From positions 868,001 through 932,000 of the forward strand of contig OY725488.1 of the NCBI GenBank assembly GCA_963281255.1: DNA of 64,000 nt. Reading direction: 5' to 3'. Made by a program: the position numbers and the translations under genes. The notes under the pieces were generated by a model. The model did not search any database and was not told the DNA's origin. It worked only from the letters and a program-made list of their open reading frames with translations. Origin of the DNA: Aphrocallistes beatrix (Eukaryota > Porifera > Hexactinellida > Sceptrulophora > Aphrocallistidae). Of this stretch, positions 52,097 to 62,865 are shown piece after piece; the first letter of the stretch is position 1, and every line of letters starts with the position of its first letter.

Positions 52097-54775
52097 CTAG
52101 AAAGTCACCTGAGAATCACAATCATCCGTAGTGTGTCCAAAAATTTCGCAAATAGCACAATATGGACGTTCTGAGTAGGTAGATACCATTATGGGTGTCT
52201 GGAATTCTTCGGAAGTGTCATTCTGGATAGGACAATCCTCTGTTTCGTGTGAATCAAACTTTTCACAGATGTCACAGTATAATCGAGAAGGCGGCTGAAT
52301 CCAATTGAGAGGAGAGTCCAGGATGGAATCTTCGGGAGGGGTGTCAATGTTCAATTCGGAAAGAACATCTAAGTTGAAGTCCTGGGCCATTAATGGGTCC
52401 TCATTTCCTGTCTCTACCTTCTGAGCCTCTCCATTTGTATGCATGTAACTTTCCAATGTAGTGATGCGGCCCAGCTTACGCTGGTTAGACTCCTCCAGTT
52501 CCCGTATCATGAGATGCTGCTCCTTGCACTCCTCGTCCCTTTGTTTGAATTTGACGCTAGCAGTGTTGAGCTGCTCTTGAAGGGAGTAACACTCTTCTTC
52601 CTTCCTCAGCAAGGACTCCTTAGCTCGGTCTCTCTCCTCGTCACTCTTTTTCAGACAAGTTTCCAACTCAGCACACTTTACCTCATACGAATTGTCCTGA
52701 GTGTGGAGAGATTTGGACTCCCTGAGTTCTTTCTTCACTCGGGCTAACTCTTTTTCCAGCGAGGAGTTCCTATCTTGCAGCTCAGTGACTGGGGCCTGCA
52801 GTCCCTCCCTTTCAAAGTGGAAGTTCTCCTGAGCCTCTTGGAACTGTGACTGGATATCTTCAATCTGCGAATCTTTTGAACTTAGGTGTCTATTCAGGGA
52901 TGTTAGTTGTGAGCTCTTGCCTTCTAGTTCTTCCTTCACTGTCTCTAGGTCTGACTTTAGAGAGGACACACTCTCTTCCAGAGACCGCTTCTGATCCACA
53001 ACACTGTTCATCTCTGTCAGGGAATTTCGTTTCTCGCTCTCGAGTGATGTCATCGCAATCCTATACTCACTCTCCAACGCCTCAAGTTGTCCCGCCTGCT
53101 CACCTAATTTCTTCTCCAGCTTCTTCAACTTTTCCTCCACCGCCTGCTTAGCACTCACTTCCTCATCTAACTCATTCTGTCGCTGAGACAATGAACGGAG
53201 CAACTCTTTATTCTCTTGCCTAACCATCTCTAACTCTCCTTTCTTGTCGTCCGATTCTTCAACAGAACTGATTCCCCCCTCTTGATCAGACGCTGCTGCA
53301 ATTTTATTAAGTCTGTCGCGCTCCTTCTCAAGTTCAACCGAGTACTTCCTCTCTCTATCCAAACTGTCCCGAAGCTCTTCGATCTCACTGCTCGCAGTGT
53401 TGTGCTGCGCATATGCTTGAGCGAGGCCTTGCTCCAGCTTCCTGATGGTTCCCTGCAGGAGTTCCACTTCCTGCTTCTTCTCTCGGAATATCCCTGGTGT
53501 CCTCGGTCCATCTGACTCAAGACTGAGCGTTTGTTCATCCAGAGAGAACTGAAGATCTTCCCTCATGTTCTTCTCTTCAGCCAGCTTGTCTTCCAGGATG
53601 GAATTCTCTGAACTCACTTCTTCCAGTTTGTTCCTGAGACCTGAGATCTGGCCCTCTAGGTCCATGTCTGCATCCCCTCTCTTGCTCTTCCCCGAGCTGC
53701 TGAGGCTAGAGGAACTGTTTCTTGAGCTGGGTCTCTCTCTGCTATTAGCCGATACATAGCGCAGGGAGCTGTTGCTACTAACGGTGCTGTTGGTGGAAGG
53801 GGTCTTTTTATGCTGCAACTGCTGCGGAGTTGTTTGCAGGTTAGGGATTGAAATCGGAATAGGCATCACTTTGGAAATAGGTGCGAATAAGCCATGTTTA
53901 GGCGCGCAAGTGAAATACTTAATACCTTCCACGTTCCCATTGTTCTTACCCCCTGGACTATCCAGCTCCACACCTGTCCACATCCCCTTTGCAAATTGTG
54001 TCGGTCCGATGTATCTCACCACTCCCTTCTTCCCGCCGACGATAACTTTATCTCCGATGTTGTAAGAGGGCCTGGGAGCCATGAGGCCGACAGAGGGAGG
54101 TCTATTCCCAGTGGGTGTGACGCACTTGGGCGGCTGTATCTGCGAGATGCCACGTGGGACATTCGGGGTTTTCTGGCTCTGTATTTGCATGATTCCATTC
54201 TGCGGTGTCGAGCTCGAGCTGGCCTGAGAAGAGAATGCGATTAATTGCTGAATCCGCACAAACAGACCGCAATTCTGGTCGCAGTGGAAATAAGATTTTC
54301 CCTGCACGGAGCCGTCGTTCTTTCCAAGCGGATCATCAAGCGTTACTCCGTACCATGTCCCTTCTGCGAAGGAAGCATTTCCAACGAAAGAGACGGTCCC
54401 GATCAGTTTCTTCATGCAAAGTACCCGCGCGCCCACCAGAAACTCTCTGGTAGGGGTGTCTGGGAGCGGTTGGGAGGGTGCGGGTTTAAGAGTCTGTATC
54501 TGTGAGCTTGTGCTCTGGGGCGGTCCAGAGTTTGGGGGCGTGGAAAGGATCCGGGATGATGGAGGCCGCATGGCAGAGTTCGGACGCTGGATGATCGAGG
54601 CTGGGTTGGGAAGAAGAGACTCCTCCGGTGGTCTTGAGGAACCGGTAAGGGCAGAAGGAGGCCGATTGAGTTTGGAACCAGTCAAGTTCGAAGGTCTCTG
54701 CATCTGGGAAGCTCCAGCAGAGATTCTTCGAGGCCCATTGGCAAAGGTAGTTCCTGTTTTAGGGTCTGAGCTCAT
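52097..54775 (-). CDS. CLIP1: CLIP-170-like microtubule plus-end protein
   Basis: 892 aa in one exon; vertebrate CLIP1 is about 1,430 aa, so the rod is much shorter. A basic Ser/Pro N-terminus precedes CAP-Gly domain 1 (about 112-178, GKNDGSVQGKSYF) and CAP-Gly domain 2 (about 238-303, GKNNGNVEGIKYF), separated and followed by Ser-rich linkers. A long coiled coil covers about 375-800. Two C-terminal zinc knuckles are YCDICEKFDSHETEDC and YCAICEIFGHTTDDC, and the chain ends in VTF. CAP-Gly domains bind the EEY/F tails of tubulin and EB proteins; the zinc knuckles recruit dynactin and fold back on the CAP-Gly domains. The second CAP-Gly has GKNNG instead of GKNDG. The order of domains matches the CLIP family exactly. 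Confidence 0.93.
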   Translation of the reverse strand: MSSDPKTGTTFANGPRRISAGASQMQRPSNLTGSKLNRPPSALTGSSRPPEESLLPNPASIIQRPNSAMRPPSSRILSTPPNSGPPQSTSSQIQTLKPAPSQPLPDTPTREFLVGARVLCMKKLIGTVSFVGNASFAEGTWYGVTLDDPLGKNDGSVQGKSYFHCDQNCGLFVRIQQLIAFSSQASSSSTPQNGIMQIQSQKTPNVPRGISQIQPPKCVTPTGNRPPSVGLMAPRPSYNIGDKVIVGGKKGVVRYIGPTQFAKGMWTGVELDSPGGKNNGNVEGIKYFTCAPKHGLFAPISKVMPIPISIPNLQTTPQQLQHKKTPSTNSTVSSNSSLRYVSANSRERPSSRNSSSSLSSSGKSKRGDADMDLEGQISGLRNKLEEVSSENSILEDKLAEEKNMREDLQFSLDEQTLSLESDGPRTPGIFREKKQEVELLQGTIRKLEQGLAQAYAQHNTASSEIEELRDSLDRERKYSVELEKERDRLNKIAAASDQEGGISSVEESDDKKGELEMVRQENKELLRSLSQRQNELDEEVSAKQAVEEKLKKLEKKLGEQAGQLEALESEYRIAMTSLESEKRNSLTEMNSVVDQKRSLEESVSSLKSDLETVKEELEGKSSQLTSLNRHLSSKDSQIEDIQSQFQEAQENFHFEREGLQAPVTELQDRNSSLEKELARVKKELRESKSLHTQDNSYEVKCAELETCLKKSDEERDRAKESLLRKEEECYSLQEQLNTASVKFKQRDEECKEQHLMIRELEESNQRKLGRITTLESYMHTNGEAQKVETGNEDPLMAQDFNLDVLSELNIDTPPEDSILDSPLNWIQPPSRLYCDICEKFDSHETEDCPIQNDTSEEFQTPIMVSTYSERPYCAICEIFGHTTDDCDSQVTF

Positions 54776-55837
54776 CTAACTTACAAATAACAGTATTGTT
54801 CAATTGAACTAGTGCTATAGTGCTAATCAATAATTCAATGGGTTCGCTATTTCCCCCTTGTTCCAATCGAACGTAATAAATAGCTGATTAAGATGCAATT
54901 TATTCTAAAATTAAGAGAAATTCTTCTTGCTACTTCTGGAGTTCGTTGCTCTATGATTCTATTTAGACCGTTAGAGGAATTATTGTATAGTTATAAGCAC
55001 ATATTGTTATGATTGTTGTGTCTAGTATCATAGCGTTACAAAATGACGAATATTTGTTAGTTGTAAGATACTCGTAGGTATAAATTTTAATTGGCCATAG
55101 TCTGGGATATGCTCAGAGCATTCAAGTGCAAGTTCGGATGTCCATACAAACGAATGTATAGTCAAAACATGTAGCAAACATACAAGAAAATTCAAGGGTC
55201 GTGGGATAATCAAAGTATTTGCCCCACGCACATTAATCTAGTAGAGTAACTACTGAAAGAATGTGAAATACTTTATTCCTATTCAATTCCATTACAATAA
55301 ACAAACCAAAATTTTATAATCCTTTTTTGATAAATTTAGATCGAATCAGTTAGTTGAAAGTGCGAAGCGCAAGAAAAACTGTAAATAATATTAACTTAAT
55401 TAATGTTAATAGACCTACTAATATATGAGGGCATTGGTGGGAAAGCCATACCTGCAAAGGCATAAGAAATTGCTTTTTTAGGCCTCAGTACAGAAAGAAG
55501 CAGACTTGTTCAATCGTCAAATCTGCCAAATCTTGAAGAATTATTAGATTCGTTCAAAGTTCACATCGCTTTATCCTATTATCGCTCTATGCCAAACACA
55601 AACCATCCGGACACAATCCAACAATCTACCTACTACAATCTTGTTCTACCATATTTAGCAGATAAATATTTTATCTAATGAGTTTGTGTCATAAAATCGA
55701 TTTAGTTATTAATTAAAACGAGAATAGTTCCTAAATGATAGAGCCTCTTAATATCTGAGGCCATAGTATAGTGACCTAATAAGAATCAATAGAAAGATTC
55801 TTGTGGTGTAGCGCAACTAACTAACTGGTCAGGTTTA
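54776..55837. other. Intergenic upstream of CLIP-like gene
   Basis: AT-rich DNA with no supported gene or repeat. It lies between the CLIP start codon and the MSH4 pseudogene fragment. Confidence 0.4.
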
Positions 55838-56120
55838 AAATACCAAACAAAGCATCACACATAGTAAGGCAAGGTATCAGTGGAGAGATTGCAATTCAGT
55901 GAGGTATCCCTGCTTCAACTGGACAGGTAGGAGGAGAATGTGCCATTATCTAACTTCGAGTTCGAAGCTGTCTGAAGGAGTTTGTGAGCTAATCTGAATA
56001 TGAGCATCTCTTCCTGTGCCTTGCTAGTCTGTTCATGACTCATTCGTTGTCTCTGTCCCACCAACTCAACATAATCGCACTAAGAATAGAAATGAGTTCT
56101 GCCAGTCGAAGTCTATAATA
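55838..56120 (-). pseudogene. Decayed copy of the last MSH4 exon and 3' UTR
   Basis: On the minus strand this matches the MSH4 3' end at about 6100-6415: GAAGTATTATAGACTTCGA, then GGGACAGAGACAACGAATGA, ACTCGAAGTTAGATAATGGC and the 3' UTR word CTTACTATGTGTGATGCTTT. A deletion removes about 19 bases around the GCGAGAAAAACCGC stretch, and scattered substitutions break the frame. Homology starts inside the last exon, so only the 3' piece was copied. The original and this copy are 50 kb apart and in opposite orientation. Confidence 0.9.
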
Positions 56121-56686
56121 CTTCTCAAACTTGCAACGCACACACACACACACACACACACATTGAACAACAACAATCATTTCAATACAATAACTTGACT
56201 ATCCAGTAATCATTTTGCTATTATTTCTATAAGCATAACTACTAGTAAGCAATTCAAATACGTATATAATTTTCAACTTCAGTTCCACATAAGTATTCTG
56301 TATTTCTAATACTTGCATACTTCTTGGCTCCTGGTTACATGATTCATTTGGGTGAATTTATGTAACATTCACCAATATTCTTCCCTAACGACCCATTCTA
56401 CAATCGTAAGTTCAGCAAACTATTCAGCTCGTAGGTAATACTTCACATCAACACCTCCACTTTAAGTACTTTAGTATTGTTACTTAGAGAAGTAAACGCA
56501 ATTAAATATCCAACTAAATTCATTATAATATCTTCATATCATTACGAACAAGATCACTGCACCCTCTTGTTTTAATCTTGGCTGTGGGTTTGTTAAAACA
56601 TTTCAGTTATCTTATGCATTAATCAATAAATGACTTAAAATTGTATCTTGGAATATCCACATCAGCATTCTCATCTATCCAGGTAT
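56121..56686. other. Intergenic downstream of KIN17
   Basis: Contains a (CA)n microsatellite at about 56143-56162, otherwise AT-rich DNA with no supported gene. Confidence 0.45.
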
Positions 56687-59502
56687 TCAATTGTCCTTGT
56701 GCAGCTTACACACGTCTTCATATTCCACCCCTTTCACCTCAGATCCCACCCGGACTCCGTCTAGAATTCGTATATCAACACTAAATGAGTCCGGATGTAC
56801 CTTCACAATGCTTCCCTTTGACCCCCTATGCGCCCCATTCACCACCATGACCTCTCTACCAATGTTGGGAATGACAGTTTCGAGATAAAGCTGATCTAAC
56901 TTCAGTACGTCTCCGGAGTCAATCATCTTCACCAGTGCAACGAACTTATTCTCAATTCCAACGACGACGCCTTTCTTCTGATAATATTTCTCTCCCAACT
57001 TGTTCGCCTGTACCTTGACTACAATCCCAGAATGGAGCCAGTGGTCCGTCCGATTCTCTTTCTCACGTCTCCTCTCTTCCATGTTTTTAATAGCCTCGAG
57101 AGCTGATTTCCGCTCCTTCTTCGCTCCAGGAACATCCGTGCTCGAGCGTCTCTTGAGTTCAACGCGCTGCTCACTTGCGGCTAGAAGGGGGTTGTGTGAG
57201 GTGAGAGGAGTCGTAGTAGTGACAGGAGGTCGTTTAGCCTCCATTCGTATCAGAATAGGCTCGTCTTCTTCTTCTCTCTTCAGCTCTGTGAAGCATGGCT
57301 CTGTGTGTGGGAGGGAGGATGCACCTCGGGAAACTTGTTTCTCTATAAACCTAATAGATTATAATGTAAAAATCTACACTCTTGTTTCATAATACATCTT
57401 ATATATTAAAACTCTAGGATTTTTTTTTGTCTGTTTGTTTGTTTGTTTGTTTGTTTGTCCGAATTGATTGAAGAATTGGCAAGTCGTAGAGATACGAAAA
57501 TTGGCATGTAGGTGTCAAATGATGAATCTAGGATTAAGTTCGAAGATCTAAGCGAAATGTTCACACCTCGCCGAGATAGGTGACAAAATGTGCTGACCAA
57601 TCAATTATCAGCCTTTTATAATGCCATTCACACGATTCTATTTCATATAAATGATTGAACACTTTGAGTCTATAATTTGATTATTAAGAACAATTAAAGT
57701 GTGTTATATGCTACGATCAATCAATTCGATCATAAAATAACTTTTAACGACATGGACTGGAATTGATTATTTAAGTATAATAATCTTTAGCAATGTGAAC
57801 TTTGTGTCTATTCAAATTGAGCTTACATTCAGGATTAGTTGACTTAATACAAAGTAAAATTTCTTACAGTTCTGATTTCATAAATGTAACCGTAGACAAA
57901 TGACAATCCAGCGTACTTAGTAAGAAAGCGACGTATTGTTTCTCTAATATCTCCAAGCACCCACTGGGTAAATCTGCGGACACGCAGTGTCTGCAAGCCG
58001 CGCAGCGCAAGCAAGCGAAGCGCGGTTGTCAGTTTATAAAATTATAGGATTGCATTCATGGATTCTGAGTTCACACCCTGTCTGACCATTCAAAGATGCC
58101 GCATTTTGTCCTTTGGGGTTGGATCGGAAAAAAAGTTTGAGAGTGAGATCTAGTTTTACAAGAGAATTTATCATAAAAAAGTCGGTCGACCATACGTGTT
58201 TAAACATAAACGTGTTTAAACATGTTTAAACATAAATGTGTTTAAAGTCTAGACTTTTAACGGTTGACATGGGGTTTTAAGAGGTGTAGATTTCGAATAT
58301 CATATTTTTGAGTAAATTTGATGATCAATTTGTATACTTTTGTTTACAATAGATACATAAAGTAAACAAATCTCAAAAATATACTAGAAACTTGCTTTCA
58401 ACGGTTGGCATGAGGTTTTCAAGGGTGTAGATTTCGAATATCATAATTTCGAGTAAATTTGATAATTAATTTGTTTTCTTTTGTTTACATTAGATAAATA
58501 AAGCAAACAAATTACAAAAATAGACTAGAGACTAGCTTCCAACGGTTGGCATGGGGGTTTTAATGCTGTAAATTTTGAATATTATATTTTCAGATCCATA
58601 TGAGAAATTATTCGTTTGTTTGCAATATTTATATAAAGGAAAACAAATCCCAAAAAGGTTATATTGAGTAACTCCAGGCGCCCGCATGGCGACTCTGCGG
58701 ACACTTACTGTCCGAAAGCCGCGCAGCGCAAGCAAGCGAAGCGCGCTTGTGTATTATTAATTTTCCAGGATTCACAAATGTGAATTCGAAAAAAAGAACA
58801 ATTTAGGATTTTGAATACAGAAGATAAACAGTTCTCACAGTTAGTACCTGGCAGTCTTCTCGTCGTCATCCAACTCTAACTTTTCCTTCTTCTTCAACTT
58901 CTCCTGTCTCTCAATGGTGTCAGGATCTCTGTCTATGTATGCGATGTACCAGCCACGAGAAGTCTCGTCCACTTTACACATTCCTTCCCTCCCCAGCCAC
59001 TGACAGAGCCCTCCCAGCGTCACCCACCTGGTGGAGTTCATGTGCAGGTGGTTCCGGTCTGAGATGTAGCTCTGGTACACCGTGTTGGCTAACACTCGCC
59101 GAGTTCCGTACTGTCTACGGAGCACATTCAGGAAATTGGATAGAAATTCCTAAACAATAAAGTTTATAAATATACAAATAAATTGAAGAGAAAAGTCGTA
59201 TACCAGGAACACAAGTAGATAACAAGTATGACTAAAATTAGACAGAACTGACTGGTCTAGTGTTTAGCATCATTCAGTTCTACTAAATCAACCTTGCTGA
59301 ATTGGTCCGTGAACTTGTGGGGATTGTCTGCCACCAAGAGGAGCTGGCGCTGGTGTGACTCGGAGGTAAGGTGGCATTTGAATCCATTCTCATCTCTGCA
59401 CTGCTTCTCGCACATCTGACAGTACCAGCGGAGCTTCTGGAGACCCTTCGCCTTGATGCGGTTAGAGATGGCTTTAGGAGTCATGAAATCGTGCTTCGGC
59501 AT
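56687..59502 (-). CDS. KIN: KIN17 DNA/RNA-binding protein
   Basis: Three exons, 59502-59293, 59149-58848 and 57350-56687, join in frame to 391 aa (human 393). KIN17 is a conserved nuclear protein linked to replication, DNA repair and pre-mRNA splicing. Exon 1 encodes the C2H2 zinc finger (WYCQMCEKQCRDENGFKCH, then SHQRQLLL). Exon 2 encodes the winged-helix domain (FLNVLRRQYGTRRV, CQWLGREGMCKVDET, GWYIAYIDRDPDTIERQ). Exon 3 encodes the linker (SALEAIKNMEERRREKENR), the first SH3-like part (WLHSGIVVKV, KKGVVVGIENKFVALVKMID) and the KOW motif (REVMVVNGAHRGSKGSIVKV). The first intron is 143 bp. The second is about 1.5 kb because two Helitron/Helentron-like elements have inserted. Confidence 0.95.
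57397..58029 (+). mobile_element. Helitron/Helentron-like element in KIN17 intron 2
   Basis: Likely full-length: it starts TCTTATATATTAAAACTC after host ...ACA, then a poly-T/TTTG stretch, GAATTGATTGAAGAATTGG and TCACACCTCG. The middle (57600-57950) is unlike the other copies. It ends with the GC-rich tail (CTGCGGACACGCAGTGTC, GCAAGCCGCGCAGCGC, AAGCGCGGTTGT). The order TC, body, hairpin tail without inverted terminal repeats fits a rolling-circle transposon. No coding sequence. Confidence 0.65.
58195..58750 (+). mobile_element. Helitron/Helentron-like element fragment with three 141-bp units
   Basis: Three units are marked by CGGTTGACATGGGG (58261), CGGTTGGCATGAGG (58402) and CGGTTGGCATGGGG (58543), exactly 141 bp apart. 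The tail (GGCGCCCGCATGGCGACTC, GCCGCGCAGCGCAAGC, GCGCGCTTGT) ends at 58750. A run of GTTTAAACAT repeats precedes the first unit. The 5' end is missing. This is a second insertion in the same KIN17 intron. Confidence 0.7.
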
Positions 59503-59652
59503 TCTCTATGGTCATAAGATGGTCATAAGAATTCCAACATTAAGTACGTATTACAAGTATCAAATCATGTATTTCGCCTAAGCCGCTGTGATAGCATTAA
59601 ACTTGAAAGAACTTAAATGTAGTTTGCTTGTTTATGGAAAATACAGATAGTA

Positions 59653-59660
59653 ATAATAAC

Positions 59661-59692
<32 letters not shown>
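59653..59692. repeat. AAT trinucleotide microsatellite
   Basis: AATAATAAC and (AAT)n run in the short gap between KIN17 and RABEPK, downstream of the RABEPK stop codon and probably within its 3' UTR. Confidence 0.8.
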
Positions 59693-59780
59693 GAGTACAA
59701 ACAATCAGAGTGATATGTCCAGAGCTCAAATAGAGTAGTGAAGTGAAGTGAAGAGTCTATACGGAAGGAGCAGTGTGTCG

Positions 59781-60872
59781 TTAGCTCAGTTTGAGACAGA
59801 ATACGTCTTTCAACACAGTTCCAGTTGTGTCCATGCCTCCGTAGACAATGATGGAATAGCACATTGGATACGAGGATGGATGTACGGAATGTGTCTGAGT
59901 TGTGTCGCTACTGGAGTCTTTCAAGGGTGGAGGTGGGAATAAATTGGCACAAATACACATGGAGTGGTCGAGTCGTGGTGCGGGAGGTTTCCCAAGGAAA
60001 TCCAATCGCTCCCATATCAAAGATTTAGGATGAAAGTACCAGAGGTCATTTAGCGCCCCGCCAATAGCCAGACCACCAAAGATGAAAAGCCCGCTCAAAT
60101 GAGAGGAGGTAGTGGAGGGAACTAGAGCGGCCGAATGCGCGGCTCTCGCCTCAGGCCTAGCTCCGATGCTCTTAACCTCACTCCACTCCGACGTTTCTAA
60201 GTTGAACTGGAAGAGATCGTCCAAGAGGGACTCCTCTGCCATGCCCCCGTGAACCAACAGGGTACCTTCTGAGTACACCATCACGTGGCCCTGTCTCGGC
60301 TGCAATAGCTCGCCCTTGGAGGGGGTTATCTCCCACAAGAGCGAGTTCACATCAAGCCTGTACACGTGCGTATCTCGAACAGGCTGTGTCTGCCCTCTCC
60401 CTCCTCCCCACACGTACAGGTAATCCCCATTGGAGGCGGCTGAGAACACGGTACGCTCTGATGGTATGGCGCCCTTCTGTTCCACCTCATGCCAGCTGTT
60501 CTCACTCGTATTGAACCGCCACAGATCATTGTAAGTACCATCCTCGTACCCGCCCCCGAATACGAATATCTCATTCGGATGAGAAGATGCGATGAAAGAT
60601 GCGGCTTCGTACCTCCCGGGATAATCCCCCACACACTCCCTTCTCTCCCAAAGGAAATTGCTGGCGTCTTTTTGTAATTGAAAACTGACAACATCTGACA
60701 AAGTTTCGTTTGTGTTCGCTCCCCCGATTAAGAAAAAGCAAGCCTTGTTTGGATCTTCGTGGGAGGCGGTTTGGATGGGTTGCAGGATGCTGCCACACCT
60801 GGTACCGATTGGAGAGGGAGAGAAGTGTTGGACCTCAATAAGAGAGGAAATACAAGCCCGAGATGCAGCCAT
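59781..60872 (-). CDS. RABEPK: Rab9 effector p40-like kelch protein
   Basis: 363 aa, single exon, ATG at 60872. Kelch repeats form a beta-propeller: FFLIGGANTNETLSDV, EIFVFGGGYEDGTYNDLWRF, YLYVWGGGRGQTQPVRDTHV, TLLVHGGMAEESLLDDLF, LFIFGGLAIGGALNDLWYF and IIVYGGMDTTGTVLKD. The spacing, the PRYEAASFI-like YPGRYEAASFI and APRLDHSMCI segments, and a polar insert before the last blade all match RABEPK (372 aa in human). RABEPK binds Rab9-GTP and supports retrieval of mannose-6-phosphate receptors from late endosomes to the trans-Golgi. It lies about 280 bp from KIN17 on the same strand. Confidence 0.88.
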   Translation of the reverse strand: MAASRACISSLIEVQHFSPSPIGTRCGSILQPIQTASHEDPNKACFFLIGGANTNETLSDVVSFQLQKDASNFLWERRECVGDYPGRYEAASFIASSHPNEIFVFGGGYEDGTYNDLWRFNTSENSWHEVEQKGAIPSERTVFSAASNGDYLYVWGGGRGQTQPVRDTHVYRLDVNSLLWEITPSKGELLQPRQGHVMVYSEGTLLVHGGMAEESLLDDLFQFNLETSEWSEVKSIGARPEARAAHSAALVPSTTSSHLSGLFIFGGLAIGGALNDLWYFHPKSLIWERLDFLGKPPAPRLDHSMCICANLFPPPPLKDSSSDTTQTHSVHPSSYPMCYSIIVYGGMDTTGTVLKDVFCLKLS

Positions 60873-61843
60873 GATCTCTGTCTATAAACCAATCAGGTAT
60901 TCTTACAAGCAGGTTTACAAGAAGTCCTGCAGGAAATTTGGGAGAAAGTAAATTCGATTTGTTTTAAGGAATATTAAACAGACATACAATATGTATGCAG
61001 GATATTATTTTGTTAAAACACAAAAATAAATAAAACCAGGTAAATTTTGCACAATTTGATTGGAATGTTACAAACAAACTCGTGTCGCGAACCAGTCTGA
61101 CGACTAATACATTCTAGACAAACTTCACATGAACCAAATGACCTCTACCAACTTGATTCGCTCCAATATTCTCCACATTATCTTTTAAATGATCATGTAA
61201 TGATAGGAGGCTTGCGGGACATTTTCCAATATAATTAAATCCCTTTTAATATGAACAATACTACACAAAGCGAATAACGTACTTATTTGGGGGACGCGTT
61301 TAGTTCAAATTTATTTCGATGTTGTCTTTAGTCCAAATATTAGTGTTAATGTTGCAGTGAGGGCGCTGCATTCGTCAGATATTATATTATTGTTATAACT
61401 CTAGTTTCGTGAGAGGATGGTTGAGTGGTATTTTGTTTCTTTTAGAATGAATGGGAGAGCGAAAGTGAGCATTTTGGAGAATAATATGATAAGAAAGGTG
61501 TGAAAGGGAGCCTTTTAAGTTCGAAATATTGCTCAATTGAGTGTGGAAGTGGCATTTTATTTCTTGACGGGGTGGTTGAGTGGCATTTACTAGAACTCTA
61601 GAAATTCCATTCTGACAAATGCATGCAACATTAACACCAATATTTGGAATAACGAAAACATGCGAAATTTGGACAATTGCAAATGCATACACACAAATTT
61701 GGACTAATGTATGCGGCTCCTTATTTGAAGGCAAAATAACTACAGTAGTGAGTGCTCCAACAAATAACAGGGTTTATAGCTAAGTTCAAGTCAAATAGCA
61801 ATTAGGTCATGTATAATCCTGTAAGCTCAAGGCGGTCTGCTGG
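60873..61843. other. Intergenic between RABEPK and BANF1
   Basis: Promoter side of RABEPK and 3' side of BANF1. Mostly AT-rich. Two degenerate copies of GGTTGAGTGGYATTT occur near 61420 and 61570. No gene supported; a minus-strand frame at 61393-61734 has unconvincing content. Confidence 0.4.
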
Positions 61844-62116
61844 TTAGATGAATGACCTGCACCACTCATTGAGACAGCCGTAGCAGTCTTGAGACTGCTT
61901 CGAGTTAGCACCACAACTTTCCCTCAGCCAATCTTTAAACAGCTCTTCATTCTTCTTCAAAAGTAAGAATTGCCCCAGCACTACAAACGCTTTATCGAAC
62001 CCTTTCTCAGCCAGTCTCCCTGAGAGGACATCTCCGATACCAGCCAGCTCCCTCACGTCCTTGTCGCCCATAGGTTCACTGACGAAGTTGCGATGTTTTT
62101 GCGAAGTAGAACTCAT
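61844..62116 (-). CDS. BANF1: Barrier-to-autointegration factor
   Basis: 90 aa, the usual length (89). It starts [17 protein letters not shown]. The helix-hairpin-helix DNA-binding motif is [20 protein letters not shown], followed by [18 protein letters not shown] and the C-terminal [19 protein letters not shown]. The dimer bridges double-stranded DNA without sequence specificity and binds LEM-domain proteins and lamins, acting in nuclear envelope reassembly and in shielding cytosolic DNA. Single exon, with its own promoter region upstream. Nothing unusual. Confidence 0.97.
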   Translation of the reverse strand: MSSTSQKHRNFVSEPMGDKDVRELAGIGDVLSGRLAEKGFDKAFVVLGQFLLLKKNEELFKDWLRESCGANSKQSQDCYGCLNEWCRSFI

Positions 62117-62865
62117 TCTGACTTTCAGCAGTGGATATCTATATTTTGAAAGTGACTTGTTATCATATACTTGTCATTTGAAGGTAAATATTTAAAATAA
62201 GGAAGTTATTAAACAAATCCCGTTGTGACATTATAATATGCCCATATTTCACTTCAAAAATCAAAATATCGTTTTCAACGTGTATAAGTACGTACCCCAG
62301 TAATACCTGTATACAAATTTTCAAAGTTAGATATGACCCGACATACCTATATGGTGATAGCAAATCAGAGAAACTAAATGTACTTATCTGTGCTCTTTCA
62401 ACTAACAAAATTGAGTTCGCTCGCTTGTCGTCAGTTGCACTACGGGTTTAAAATCTTTCAAAACACGCTTAACAGGACCGACAGAAACGGTAAATTGAGC
62501 CTGATCACTTTACAAATGTCATTTCCTTCCCCTGGCCCTGTTTTGGTATATCAGCACCTAAGCTATATGGACTAAGCGCAGCAGGTGGGCAAATAAAAGG
62601 GGATGAATCCCCTTGCCCTCCCTCACCTGAAATCCAATTAGGATAATCACTTAAATTATATTCATATACATGCATGTTCATTCAAGGTATATATCAACAC
62701 TATTAAATATTAATTGCCACACATTTAAATCTAAGATAAATACACGCCTTATAGATAAAAACAAATTCTCTAAATTCAATGGAAACTCCTTGTATTGAAC
62801 ATAAACTAATACAAAAAGAAATAAAAACACGAGTAGATTACACGTATGTGAGAGAGCTCTAGCTT
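62117..62865. other. Intergenic between BANF1 and the second caspase-NHL gene
   Basis: AT-rich upstream region of BANF1 and 3' region of the caspase-NHL gene. No gene or recognised repeat. Confidence 0.4.

Noticed and set aside
61393-61734. Minus-strand 113-codon frame between RABEPK and BANF1
   Set aside because: Its start codon context and composition are unconvincing, and it contains degenerate GGTTGAGTGG repeats.
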